Positions 7,750 through 15,493 of a DNA stretch of 57,127 nt are shown here, piece after piece (position 1 is the first letter of the stretch; each line of letters begins with the position of its first letter). The notes beneath the pieces were generated by a model. It was not told where the DNA came from. It made no database searches and saw nothing but the letters and a program-made list of their open reading frames with translations. The stretch is from Antribacter soli (GTDB lineage Bacteria > Actinomycetota > Actinomycetes > Actinomycetales > Cellulomonadaceae), in the NCBI RefSeq assembly GCF_021568775.1, contig NZ_JAKGSG010000063.1:1-57127 (forward strand), written 5' to 3'. The position numbers and the translations under genes are program-made.

Positions 7750-8202
7750 TCAGCCCTCGGACAGCCGGACGTAGCCCTCCCACGCCCCATCCGAGGTGAA
7801 GGCCGCCTCCCGGCCGAGCAGTACGCCGTACTCCCCGGTGAACACGTCCGGGGACGTCCCGATCAGCGCCACGACCTCACCGTCGGCCCGGAACACGAGA
7901 AGGTTCGTCGACGACAGGTACCGCTCGCCGTGCAAGCCGGCGTCGCCGACGACCGTCTTGATCTCCTCCGCCGTCGCACCCTCGGTGAAGAGCGCTACCT
8001 CGTCCCACTCGATGCTCGTGACGTCGCGGACGAGCACCGGCGCACCGGTCTCGGCCACGCCGTCGATCGCCGTGTCAATCGCCTGGTCGAACTGCAGTGT
8101 CGGCATGTCCTGCCCGCTCTCTCCGGTCGTACCGCATCCCGCAAGCAGCAGCGCCGCGAGGACCGCCGTCGGCGTGATCCTCCGCCTGTCACGTGTGCGC
8201 AT
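7750..8202 (-). CDS. Small lipoprotein, possible partner of the WXG/DUF6973 protein
   Basis: The 150-residue protein starts MRTRDRRRITPTAVLAALLL and has the lipobox LLAGC, so it should be anchored to the outer face of the membrane. The mature part has no family I recognise; it contains FDQAIDTAIDGVAETGAPVL, DVTSIEWDEVALFTEG and VVGDAGLHGERY, and is acidic. ATG at 8202 lies five bases after the upstream gene's stop, so the two are co-transcribed; a GTG at 8223 inside that gene is the alternative start. Because the upstream gene looks like an exported effector, this lipoprotein could be its immunity protein or an adaptor; this is inference only. Confidence 0.7.
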   Translation of the reverse strand: MRTRDRRRITPTAVLAALLLAGCGTTGESGQDMPTLQFDQAIDTAIDGVAETGAPVLVRDVTSIEWDEVALFTEGATAEEIKTVVGDAGLHGERYLSSTNLLVFRADGEVVALIGTSPDVFTGEYGVLLGREAAFTSDGAWEGYVRLSEG

Positions 8203-8207
8203 CGGTC

Positions 8208-9311
8208 TCAGCTGTCTTTCCACTCCGGGTTCACCCCCGGGATCGGGTCGGCATCCGCAGCCTCGCCGGTCTCTTCCGTGGTGATCTGGTCCGAGTAGAC
8301 CAGGGACGTGCCGTCCGGCCCCACCACGACCATCTCGCCGTTCTTCACGGCCTGTTCGATGAGCCCGGCCAGCTCGGCCTCGTCAGCACCAGGGTTTTCC
8401 TCCTGGATCCGACGGCCGACCTCGTTGTTGTACAGATCCATGGCCTCCCGCGCGGGAGCCGTGTTGTACGGGAGCTGTTCGTGCGCCGTCCCGTAGTCGT
8501 GCGCCCAGTCCTGGCCGTACTCGCGCGCCATCAAGGCGTTCCAGTACGCGTGCCGGAAGGCGTCGTTGTGGTCGTCGTTCTGGTCCGGCGAGTCGAAGCG
8601 GGCGTCTCCTTCGCTGAATGCCGTGTCCCGGATGTCGTTGAAGGTGTTCAGCTCGAAGACGCTGAGGTCGTCGAGCATCTCCGCTTCCTTCTTGGTGATC
8701 TTCACCGGATCCACCTCGTCCAGGTTGACGTCGTCGTTCCACCAGTCGGCAAGGTCGACGGTCCAGCCGGACGGCTTCCACCCCTCGTTGCCGTTCTCGT
8801 CCACGTACATCTCGTCAGGCGCCACCTGGTATTCCTGGAGAATCTCGCCCGTCGGCTTGCGGTCCTCGAGCGGGATCGGCCCGGTCGGGGGCTCCTCACC
8901 TTGTCCGGAGCTGGAGCCGCTGCCGGAGTCGGACATCAGGGCGAAGTTCGCACCCGCCGGGTTGTCGCCGCCGTCGCCGGATCCTGAGCCGCCGCCGTCG
9001 CTCCCCGAGGCGGTCGCGAAGGCGCCCGAGGAACCCGTCTCGCTCTCGGACGTCTGGACCTGGAGGTCCGCGTTGCGAAGGGCCGTGTCGCCGGCGGACC
9101 GCAGTGCCTCGGCGGCACTCGTGAGCGACGGTCCCAGGTCCCACTCCCACTGCGAGATGAACTCCGCGGCCCCGGGACCGAACCATGGCACGGTCAGCAC
9201 GATCTCGTCAGCCGTCAGCCGCGCTGCCTCGAGGTCGTCGGCGTTGCGCCGCAGGAGCTCTGCGAGGGCGCGCACCTGCTCAGGGTCCTGGCCCCACATC
9301 GTGCCGCTCAT
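8208..9311 (-). CDS. WXG100-like protein with C-terminal DUF6973-like domain (candidate exported effector)
   Basis: In the 367-residue protein, residues about 1-95 form a helical WXG100-like domain (VPWFGPGAAEFISQW), the type exported by ESX/type VII systems. A low-complexity Gly/Ser/Asp linker (about 100-145) follows. The C-terminal part (about 220-310) carries NDDHNDAFRHAYWNALMARE and AMDLYNNEVGRRI with conserved His, Asp and Asn, which I recognise as DUF6973-like, a domain of unknown activity found on large secreted proteins. AAGGAGG lies ten bases before ATG 9311. The architecture (export domain, linker, compact C-terminal domain, lipoprotein gene immediately downstream) is that of a polymorphic-toxin locus, but enzymatic activity is not shown. 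No type VII secretion genes are in the window. Confidence 0.7.
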   Translation of the reverse strand: MSGTMWGQDPEQVRALAELLRRNADDLEAARLTADEIVLTVPWFGPGAAEFISQWEWDLGPSLTSAAEALRSAGDTALRNADLQVQTSESETGSSGAFATASGSDGGGSGSGDGGDNPAGANFALMSDSGSGSSSGQGEEPPTGPIPLEDRKPTGEILQEYQVAPDEMYVDENGNEGWKPSGWTVDLADWWNDDVNLDEVDPVKITKKEAEMLDDLSVFELNTFNDIRDTAFSEGDARFDSPDQNDDHNDAFRHAYWNALMAREYGQDWAHDYGTAHEQLPYNTAPAREAMDLYNNEVGRRIQEENPGADEAELAGLIEQAVKNGEMVVVGPDGTSLVYSDQITTEETGEAADADPIPGVNPEWKDS

Positions 9312-9401
9312 AGCAGGTTCGCCTCCTTGTCAGAGTTCGCGCGGACGGGAAGCCCGCGAGCCCGCCGCCGAACCTAGCAGCGCGGCACCCCAGCGCGCGA
9401 T

Positions 9402-9415
9402 GGGGAGTACTCCCC
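9402..9415. promoter_or_regulatory. 14-bp perfect palindrome
   Basis: GGGGAGTACTCCCC is fully self-complementary and lies in the 126-bp gap between the WXG gene start (9311) and the end of the amino-acid ABC ATPase gene (9438). It could be an operator upstream of the WXG gene; nothing else supports this. Confidence 0.3.
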
Positions 9416-9437
9416 GCGTGTCGCGTCTTCGCGCAGG

Positions 9438-10184
9438 TCAGGGGGCGAGGACGCGCGACAGGAACTCCCGGGTGCGGGGCTCCCGCGGCGTGCCGAGCAC
9501 CTCCCGGGCGGGTCCCGTCTCGCAGACGCGGCCCTGGTCGAGGAACACGACCCGGTCGGCCACCTCGCGGGCGAACGCCATCTCGTGCGTCGCCATGAGG
9601 ATCGTCGCCCCGTCGTCCTTGAGGCGCCGGACCAGGTCCAGCACCTCGCCGACGAGCTCCGGGTCGAGCGCGGACGTGATCTCGTCGAGGAGCAGCAGCT
9701 CCGGCTCGGTCGCGATCGCGCGGACGATCGCCACGCGCTGCTGCTGGCCGCCCGACAGCGTGTCCGGGAACGCCTTCGCCTTGGCACCCAGCCCGATCGA
9801 CGCCAGCAGGTCCAGGGCCCGCGCCTCGGCCCGCGCACGCGGCACGTTGTGCACCAACCGGGCGGCGAGCGTGACGTTGTCGAGGACCGACAGGTGCGGG
9901 AACAGGTTGTACGCCTGGAACACGGTCCCGATGCGGGCCCGTACGGCGTCGGCGTCCACGCGGGGGTCGCTGATGTCCTCGCCCGCGAGCAGGACCTGCC
10001 CGTCGCCGATGTGCTCGAGCAGGTTCGCGGTACGCAGCAGCGTCGACTTCCCCGAACCGGACGCCCCGATCAGCGCCACGACCTCGTGCCGGTGCACCGA
10101 CAGAGAGATGCCCCTCAGCACCTCGTGGTCCCCGAACGCGCAGCGCACGTCGCGCAGCTCCAGGACGGGCGGCGCTCCACTCAT
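9438..10184 (-). CDS. Polar amino-acid ABC transporter ATPase
   Basis: The 248-residue ATPase has Walker A GASGSGKSTLLRT near residue 37, the signature LSGGQQQRVAIVRA, Walker B LLLLDEITSAL and the switch His in ATHEMAFAREV. The ITSALDPE signature and the length are typical of the GlnQ/HisP group for polar amino acids. ATG 10184 overlaps the permease stop (ATGA). It is the last gene of a binding protein-permease-ATPase operon transcribed on the minus strand from 11.9 kb. It couples ATP hydrolysis to uptake at the cytoplasmic membrane face. Confidence 0.92.
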   Translation of the reverse strand: MSGAPPVLELRDVRCAFGDHEVLRGISLSVHRHEVVALIGASGSGKSTLLRTANLLEHIGDGQVLLAGEDISDPRVDADAVRARIGTVFQAYNLFPHLSVLDNVTLAARLVHNVPRARAEARALDLLASIGLGAKAKAFPDTLSGGQQQRVAIVRAIATEPELLLLDEITSALDPELVGEVLDLVRRLKDDGATILMATHEMAFAREVADRVVFLDQGRVCETGPAREVLGTPREPRTREFLSRVLAP

Positions 10185-11080
10185 ACGAGGCTCCCCATCT
10201 GCTCGCGAGCCCGCAGACGCGCGGCGTACCAGTCGGTCAGCCGGATCACCGGCAGGGCGAGCGCCACGAACAGCAGGCCTGCCACGACGTACGGCGTGAA
10301 GTCGTAGTGCTGCGCCACCTCGATCTGCGCCGCGCGGACCGCGTCGACGGCGCCGAGCACCGAGATCAGGCCCACGTCCTTCTGCATGGCGACGAAGTCG
10401 TTCATCAGGGCGGGCGTCACCTTCCGGACCGCCTGCGGCAGCACGACGCGGCGCATCGTCTGCCCGTGGGTCAGGCCGAGCGACCGCGCCGCGAGCCGCT
10501 GCGAGGGGTGCACCGCGTCGATCCCCGCGCGGAACACCTCCGCGACGTACGCCGAGTACGTCAGGACGAGCGCGATGGTGCCCCAGAACGCGGCGTCCAT
10601 CCGGCCGAACAGCTGCAGGCCCGGCACGCCGAAGCCGATCACGTACAGGACGATGATCAGCGGCGTACCGCGGAAGAGGTCCGTGTACCCGGCCGCGAGG
10701 GCGCGCAGCGGGAAGAAGACGGGCCCGCGCAGGGTGCGCAGCGTCGCCACGACGAGCGCGACGACCAGCACCCCGGCGCTCGCCGCGAGCAGCACCCTGA
10801 GGTTCAGCCACAGGCCGTCGAGCACCCTCGGCAGGGACTCCCGGGCGGTGGCCGGGTCGAGGAACGAGTCCTGCACCCGCGCCCAGCCGGGGCTCGCCCG
10901 CAGGGCGAGCACCAGCAAGGTCGCGAACACGACGGTGCTGGCGAGGCTGACCAGCACCGACCGGGTCGTCTGCTTGCGCCGCCAGGCGCGGCGCCCAAGC
11001 TCCAGCTCGCTCGGCTCGTGCGGCGCCCGCCCGACGTCGGACCGGTCGCCCTGGCCGCCCAGCCGCACCTCGGGTGTCAC
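10181..11080 (-). CDS. Polar amino-acid ABC transporter permease
   Basis: The 299-residue HisM/GlnP-type permease has an extended charged N-terminus, a first span VLVSLASTVVFATLLVLAL, then the conserved YTDLFRGTPLIIVLYVIGFG and AYVAEVFRAGIDAVHPSQR, with AARSLGLTHGQTMRRVVLPQA as the ATPase-contact loop. GTG at 11080 overlaps the upstream stop as GTGA, a coupling overlap, and was chosen for that reason. With one permease gene in the operon, the channel is presumably a homodimer. Substrate follows from the binding protein and is not resolved beyond polar amino acids. Confidence 0.9.
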   Translation of the reverse strand: MTPEVRLGGQGDRSDVGRAPHEPSELELGRRAWRRKQTTRSVLVSLASTVVFATLLVLALRASPGWARVQDSFLDPATARESLPRVLDGLWLNLRVLLAASAGVLVVALVVATLRTLRGPVFFPLRALAAGYTDLFRGTPLIIVLYVIGFGVPGLQLFGRMDAAFWGTIALVLTYSAYVAEVFRAGIDAVHPSQRLAARSLGLTHGQTMRRVVLPQAVRKVTPALMNDFVAMQKDVGLISVLGAVDAVRAAQIEVAQHYDFTPYVVAGLLFVALALPVIRLTDWYAARLRAREQMGSLV

Positions 11081-11919
11081 TCCAGGACGGGCGCGGTGTC
11101 GCCACCGAGCCACTGCTCGGCGAGCGTGTCCAGGGTGCCGTCCTCGCGGAGGCTGTCCACCGCCGCCGTCACGTCCGGGGTCAGCGCGGAGTCCTTGGGC
11201 AGCACGATGCCGAACTCGTCGCCGCCGTCCGAGGAGTCCGGGAGCTGGCCGACGATCGTGCCGCCGTCCAGCTCGGCCGCCGTCAGGTAGAAGCCCGTCG
11301 GCAGGTCCACGACGATCGCGTCGATCGTGCCGGTCTGCAGTGCGAGCTTCGCGTCGTCGTTGGTGCTGAACACCTGCACGCCCGCGTCCGGGGCGATCGA
11401 AGCCTCGGCCGCCTCGAAGCTCGTCGTGCCCGTCGCGGCCCCCACGAGCAGCGGCTTGAGGTCGGCGAGCGTGGTGGCGCTCGCGGCGGGCGAACCCTCG
11501 ACGGTGATGACCACCTGGGTGGTGACGTAGTACGGCGACGAGAAGTCGACTGCCTGCTTGCGCTCGTCCGTGACGGAGAACTGCTGGAGGTTGAGGTCGA
11601 AGTCCTTCGGGCCCGGCGCGATGGCCTGCTCGAACGTCGTGCGGACCCACTCGACGTCCTCGGGCGCGAAGCCCAGCTCGTCGGCGACCGCGTACGCGAC
11701 GGCGGCCTCGAAGCCCTCGCCCGACGCCGGGTCGTCGTTCTCGACCCACGGCGAGTAGGCGGGCTCGCCGGTGGCGATGGTCAGCTTGCCCTCGGTGACG
11801 TAGCCGTCCGAGCCGCCGTCGGCCCCCGCTACCTCGGTGCCGGCGGAGCAGGCGGCGAGGGCGAGCACGGCGGAGGCGGCAAGGACTGCGCGGGCAGGGA
11901 TGAGGATTCGACGCTGCAT
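11077..11919 (-). CDS. Polar amino-acid-binding lipoprotein
   Basis: The 280-residue family-3 solute-binding protein has the lipoprotein signal MQRRILIPARAVLAASAVLALAAC. The mature domain has GKLTIATGEPAYSPWVEND, GEGFEAAVAYAVADELGF, the FDLNLQQFSVTDERKQAVDFSSPYY ligand region and FGIVLPKDSALTPDVTAAVDSL. No good ribosome site precedes ATG 11919. A GTG two codons upstream (11925) has a GTACGT hexamer six bases before it and may be a leaderless start. It leads the operon with the permease and ATPase and is divergent from dusB across a 150-bp promoter region. The ligand could be glutamine, glutamate or cystine; sequence does not decide. Confidence 0.9.
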   Translation of the reverse strand: MQRRILIPARAVLAASAVLALAACSAGTEVAGADGGSDGYVTEGKLTIATGEPAYSPWVENDDPASGEGFEAAVAYAVADELGFAPEDVEWVRTTFEQAIAPGPKDFDLNLQQFSVTDERKQAVDFSSPYYVTTQVVITVEGSPAASATTLADLKPLLVGAATGTTSFEAAEASIAPDAGVQVFSTNDDAKLALQTGTIDAIVVDLPTGFYLTAAELDGGTIVGQLPDSSDGGDEFGIVLPKDSALTPDVTAAVDSLREDGTLDTLAEQWLGGDTAPVLE

Positions 11920-12069
11920 GCGCACAGTGTGACGTACGCTCCGCCCCCTCCGGGCGCGCCTCTCCGACGCGTCCCAGGACGTGGACGAAGCGGCCGTGAC
12001 CGGCCCCGGCGTCGCCTCGGACCTGCTGGAACGGGGCCCGATGCCGGCCCGGTCCGGCCATCGGGGACA

Positions 12070-13338
12070 ATGGGAGACGTGACCTCCACCCTCGACTCCG
12101 TCAGCACCCCGTCCGGCCTCGCCGGCGCGGGTGACGCGGTGCACCCGGGCGAGCGTCCGGTGTCGGGCAGCGCGATCCTCCCGCCGCTGCAGATCGGTCC
12201 CCTGACGGTGCGGACGCCCGTGGTGCTCGCGCCCATGGCCGGCGTGACCAACCGCGCCTTCCGGACCCTGTGCCGGGAGGCCGGCGCGTCCGGCGGTTTC
12301 GACCCCGGCCTGTACGTCGCCGAGATGGTGACCTCGCGCGCGCTCGTGGAGCGCAACGTCGAGTCCCTGCGGATCGTGACGTTCGGGCCCGACGAGACGC
12401 CCCGGTCCGCCCAGGTGTACGGCGTGGACCCGGCGACCGTCGGGGCCGCCGTGAAGATCATCGCGGGCGAGGACCGGGCCGACCACGTCGACCTGAACTT
12501 CGGCTGTCCCGTGCCCAAGGTGACCCGCAAGGGCGGCGGCGCGGCGCTCCCGTGGAAGAAGCAGCTCTTCACCGACATCGTCCGTGAGGCCGTGCGGGCG
12601 GCGGCGCCGTACGGCGTCCCGGTGACCGTCAAGATGCGCAAGGGCATCGACGACGACCACCTGACCTACCTGGAGGCCGGGCGCATCGCCGAGTCGCTGG
12701 GCGTCGCGTCGGTGGCGCTGCACGCCCGCACCGCCGCCGACTACTACTCCGGGCAGGCCGACTGGACCGCGATCGCGCGCCTCAAGGAGGCCGTGCGCAC
12801 CGTCCCCGTGCTCGGCAACGGCGACATCTGGTCCGCCGAGGACGCGCTGCGGATGGTCCGGGAGACGGGCGCCGACGGCGTCGTCGTCGGGCGGGGCTGC
12901 CAGGGGCGGCCCTGGCTGTTCGCCGACCTCGCAGCCGCGTTCAACGGCTCGGACGAGCGCGTGCGGCCCGGGCTGCGGCACGTCGCCGAGACGATGTACC
13001 GGCACGCCGAGCTGATGGTCGGGTACTTCGACGGCGACGAGCACAAGGGCGTCCGCGACCTGCGCAAGCACGTGGCGTGGTACCTCAAGGGGTACGCCGT
13101 GGGCGGCGACGCGCGGCGAGCGCTCGCGCTGGTCTCCAGCCTCGCCGAGCTGCGCACCCTGCTCGACGGCCTCGACCTCACCCATCCGTACCCCGGCGCC
13201 GACGCCGAGGGGCAGCGTGGCCGTGCCGGCTCCCCGAAGGCGCCGCACCTGCCGTACGGCTGGCTCGAATCGCGCGACCTCGACTCGCAGTTCGAGGCGC
13301 GGCTGCGCGAGGCGGAGCTGAGCGTCAGCGGAGGGTGA
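12070..13338 (+). CDS. dusB: tRNA-dihydrouridine synthase DusB
   Basis: The 422-residue FMN-dependent enzyme reduces uridines in the tRNA D-loop. The TIM-barrel begins after an unusually long N-terminal tail of about 45 residues, with VVLAPMAGVTNRAFRTLC; the catalytic cysteine is in LNFGCPVPKVTRKGGGAALP, and the phosphate-binding end carries VLGNGDIWSAEDALRM and GADGVVVGRGCQGRPWLF. The C-terminal helical tRNA-binding domain (RDLRKHVAWYLKGYAVGG) is present. ATG 12070 is used; GTG 12079, directly after GGGAGA, is an alternative. It is divergent from the amino-acid importer. In actinobacteria the gene is usually a standalone housekeeping gene. Confidence 0.92.
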   Translation: MGDVTSTLDSVSTPSGLAGAGDAVHPGERPVSGSAILPPLQIGPLTVRTPVVLAPMAGVTNRAFRTLCREAGASGGFDPGLYVAEMVTSRALVERNVESLRIVTFGPDETPRSAQVYGVDPATVGAAVKIIAGEDRADHVDLNFGCPVPKVTRKGGGAALPWKKQLFTDIVREAVRAAAPYGVPVTVKMRKGIDDDHLTYLEAGRIAESLGVASVALHARTAADYYSGQADWTAIARLKEAVRTVPVLGNGDIWSAEDALRMVRETGADGVVVGRGCQGRPWLFADLAAAFNGSDERVRPGLRHVAETMYRHAELMVGYFDGDEHKGVRDLRKHVAWYLKGYAVGGDARRALALVSSLAELRTLLDGLDLTHPYPGADAEGQRGRAGSPKAPHLPYGWLESRDLDSQFEARLREAELSVSGG

Positions 13339-13440
13339 GCCAGAGGTGCAGCGCAGGGTGCGGGCCGAGGAACGAGGCCCTCGCCCGGAGCGGAACCGCC
13401 GGCTCACCCGACCAGGAGACAAGAAGGGTGAGAGGTGGCC

Positions 13441-13797
13441 ATGACCTTCGTGACCAGACGCGTCTACGAGCCGCCCGCACCGGACGACGGCTACCGGGTG
13501 CTCGTCGACCGCCTGTGGCCGCGCGGGCTGACCAAGGAGCGGGCCGCGCTCGACGAGTGGGCCAAGGACGCCGCCCCGTCACCCGACCTGCGCACCGCCT
13601 GGCACCGGGCGGCGACCGGCGAGTGGGACGGCTTCGCCGACCGGTACCGCGCCGAGCTCGACGACAACCCGGCCGTCGACCATCTCCTCGCACTCGGCCG
13701 CGACCACGAGCGCGTCACTCTGCTGTTCGCCGCTCACGACCCGGAGCGGAACCACGCGGCCGTGCTCCGCGACCATCTCGCGGAGCACGCACGCTGA
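13441..13797 (+). CDS. DUF488 family protein
   Basis: The 118-residue cytoplasmic protein belongs to the DUF488/YeaO-like family, with the characteristic VDRLWPRGLTKERAALDEWAKD near the N-terminus and VTLLFAAHDPERNHAAVLRDHL near the C-terminus. Biochemical function of the family is not established. ATG 13441 has AGAGG five bases upstream; a GTG two codons earlier is less well placed. It follows dusB by about 100 bp, in the same direction, with a partial inverted repeat (13333-13341 with 13401-13409) between them, and may be its own transcript. A palindromic element follows its stop by 54 bp. Confidence 0.85.
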   Translation: MTFVTRRVYEPPAPDDGYRVLVDRLWPRGLTKERAALDEWAKDAAPSPDLRTAWHRAATGEWDGFADRYRAELDDNPAVDHLLALGRDHERVTLLFAAHDPERNHAAVLRDHLAEHAR

Positions 13798-13851
13798 CGA
13801 TCTGGAGGCTGTGGTCGGCGTCCGCGCGGCGGGGTCATTGGCCGGGAGGGG

Positions 13852-13921
13852 GAACGCTAGAGACCACCTGCAGGTCGCTCTAGTCACCGCTAGAACGACC
13901 CGGAGGTGGTCTCGAGCGTTC
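13852..13921. repeat. Palindromic element, diverged copy of the uraH-embedded element
   Basis: Bases 13852-13883 pair with 13890-13921 (32-bp arms, four mismatches, 6-base loop). The arms read GAACGCTAGAGACCACCTGC on the left and the complement of GAACGCTCGAGACCACCTCC on the right, and match the arms of the element at 46917-46982 over most of their length. It lies between the convergent DUF488 and aldehyde dehydrogenase genes, so it could also end both transcripts. Confidence 0.8.
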
Positions 13922-13945
13922 GTCGTCGAGGGGGCGGCGTCAGCG

Positions 13946-15493
13946 TCAGCCGAAGCTCACACCCTGCGCGAGCGGGAGCTCCGTCGAGTAGTTGATCGTG
14001 TTCGTGGCGCGGCGCATGTACTGCTTCCACGCGTCGGAGCCGGACTCGCGACCGCCACCGGTGGACTTCTCGCCGCCGAACGCGCCGCCGATCTCCGCGC
14101 CCGAGGTGCCGATGTTGACGTTCACGATGCCGCAGTCCGACCCCGCCTCCGACATGAACGTCTCGGCCTCGCGCGCGTCGAGCGTGAAGATCGACGACGA
14201 CAGGCCCTGCGGCACGTCGTTGTGGAGGGCGACCGCCTCGTCGAGCGACGAGTAGGTCATGACGTAGAGGATCGGCGCGAACGTCTCGCGCCGCACCACG
14301 TCCGTCTGCTCGGGCATGCGCACGATCGTCGGCCGCACGTAGGCGGCGTCGTCGGCGCCGGGCACGTCGACCGGGGAGCCGCCCACGAGCACCTCGCCGC
14401 CGTCGGCCACGGCCTCCTCGAGCGCGGCGAGCATGCGCTCGCGCGCCCCGCCGTCGACGAGCGGGCCGACGAGGATGCCCTCCGCACGCGGGTCCCCGAC
14501 CTGCAGGTTGCCGTAGGCACGGACGAGACGCGCCACCAGGTCGTCGACGACCGACTCGTGCACGATCAGGCGGCGCATCGAGGTGCAGCGCTGGCCGGCG
14601 GTGCCGGCCGCCGAGAACACGATGCCGCGCGTCGCGAGGTCGAGGTCGGCCGACGGCGCCACGACCGCGGCGTTGTTGCCGCCGAGCTCGAGGAGGAGCC
14701 GGCCCATGCGGCCGGCGACCACCGGCGCGACCTGCGCGCCCATACGCTCGGAGCCGGTCGCGGAGACCAGCGCCACCCGCGGGTCGGCGACGAGCGCCTC
14801 GCCCGCCTCGCGCTCGCCGAGGACCAGCCGCGCGACGCCGGCGGGGAACCCGGCCTCGGCGAGCGCCCGGTCGAGCAGGGCGGCGGCACCGATCGCCGAG
14901 AGCAGCGTCTTCTCCGACGGCTTCCACACGACGGTGTCACCGCAGACCAGCGCGACGGCCGTGTTCCACGACCACACCGCGACGGGGAAGTTGAACGCGC
15001 TGATCACGCCGACGACCCCGAGCGGGTGCCAGGTCTCCATGAGGCGGTGGCCGGGCCGCTCCGACGGCATGGTGCGACCGCCGACCTGCCGGGACAGTCC
15101 CACGGCGAAGTCGCAGATGTCGATCATCTCCTGGACCTCGCCCAGGGCCTCGCTGCGGATCTTGCCCGCCTCGATCGTGACGAGCTCGGCCAGGTCGGCC
15201 TTGTGCTCGGTCAGGAGCTCGCCCAGGCGCTTGATGAGCTGCCCGCGCACGGGCGCGGGCACGGAGCGCCACGTCCGGAACGCCTCGGCGGCCTGCCCGA
15301 CGGCGGAGCTCACCTCGGGTGCGCCGTCTCGCCGCAGCGTCAGCAGGCTGCGGCCGGACAGCGGCGAGACGACAGGCAGGCCCTCCTCGCCGTCGGCGGC
15401 GACCGGGACCGTCGCGCCGAGGCGCTCCAGGGCCGCGAGCGCCGTGGCGCGCAGGTCTGCGGTGAGGTCGGTGGACTGGGTGGTGGCGGTCAT
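13946..15493 (-). CDS. Piperideine-6-carboxylate / aminoadipate-semialdehyde dehydrogenase (ALDH family)
   Basis: The 515-residue NAD-dependent aldehyde dehydrogenase has the nucleotide region NFPVAVWSWNTAVALVCGDTVVWKPSEKT, the general-base Glu in LLELGGNNAAVV and the catalytic Cys in AGTAGQRCTSMRRLIVHES. The GQRCTSxRR motif and ENxxNSGT-free C-terminus (GCGIVNVNIGTSGAEIGGAFGGEK-like, SGSDAWKQYMRR) are typical of the AmaB/ALDH7A1 group that oxidises alpha-aminoadipate semialdehyde to aminoadipate. ATG 15493 overlaps the hglS stop (ATGA). Co-transcription with a 2-oxoadipate dioxygenase supports lysine degradation. The cellular location is cytoplasmic. Confidence 0.85.
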   Translation of the reverse strand: MTATTQSTDLTADLRATALAALERLGATVPVAADGEEGLPVVSPLSGRSLLTLRRDGAPEVSSAVGQAAEAFRTWRSVPAPVRGQLIKRLGELLTEHKADLAELVTIEAGKIRSEALGEVQEMIDICDFAVGLSRQVGGRTMPSERPGHRLMETWHPLGVVGVISAFNFPVAVWSWNTAVALVCGDTVVWKPSEKTLLSAIGAAALLDRALAEAGFPAGVARLVLGEREAGEALVADPRVALVSATGSERMGAQVAPVVAGRMGRLLLELGGNNAAVVAPSADLDLATRGIVFSAAGTAGQRCTSMRRLIVHESVVDDLVARLVRAYGNLQVGDPRAEGILVGPLVDGGARERMLAALEEAVADGGEVLVGGSPVDVPGADDAAYVRPTIVRMPEQTDVVRRETFAPILYVMTYSSLDEAVALHNDVPQGLSSSIFTLDAREAETFMSEAGSDCGIVNVNIGTSGAEIGGAFGGEKSTGGGRESGSDAWKQYMRRATNTINYSTELPLAQGVSFG

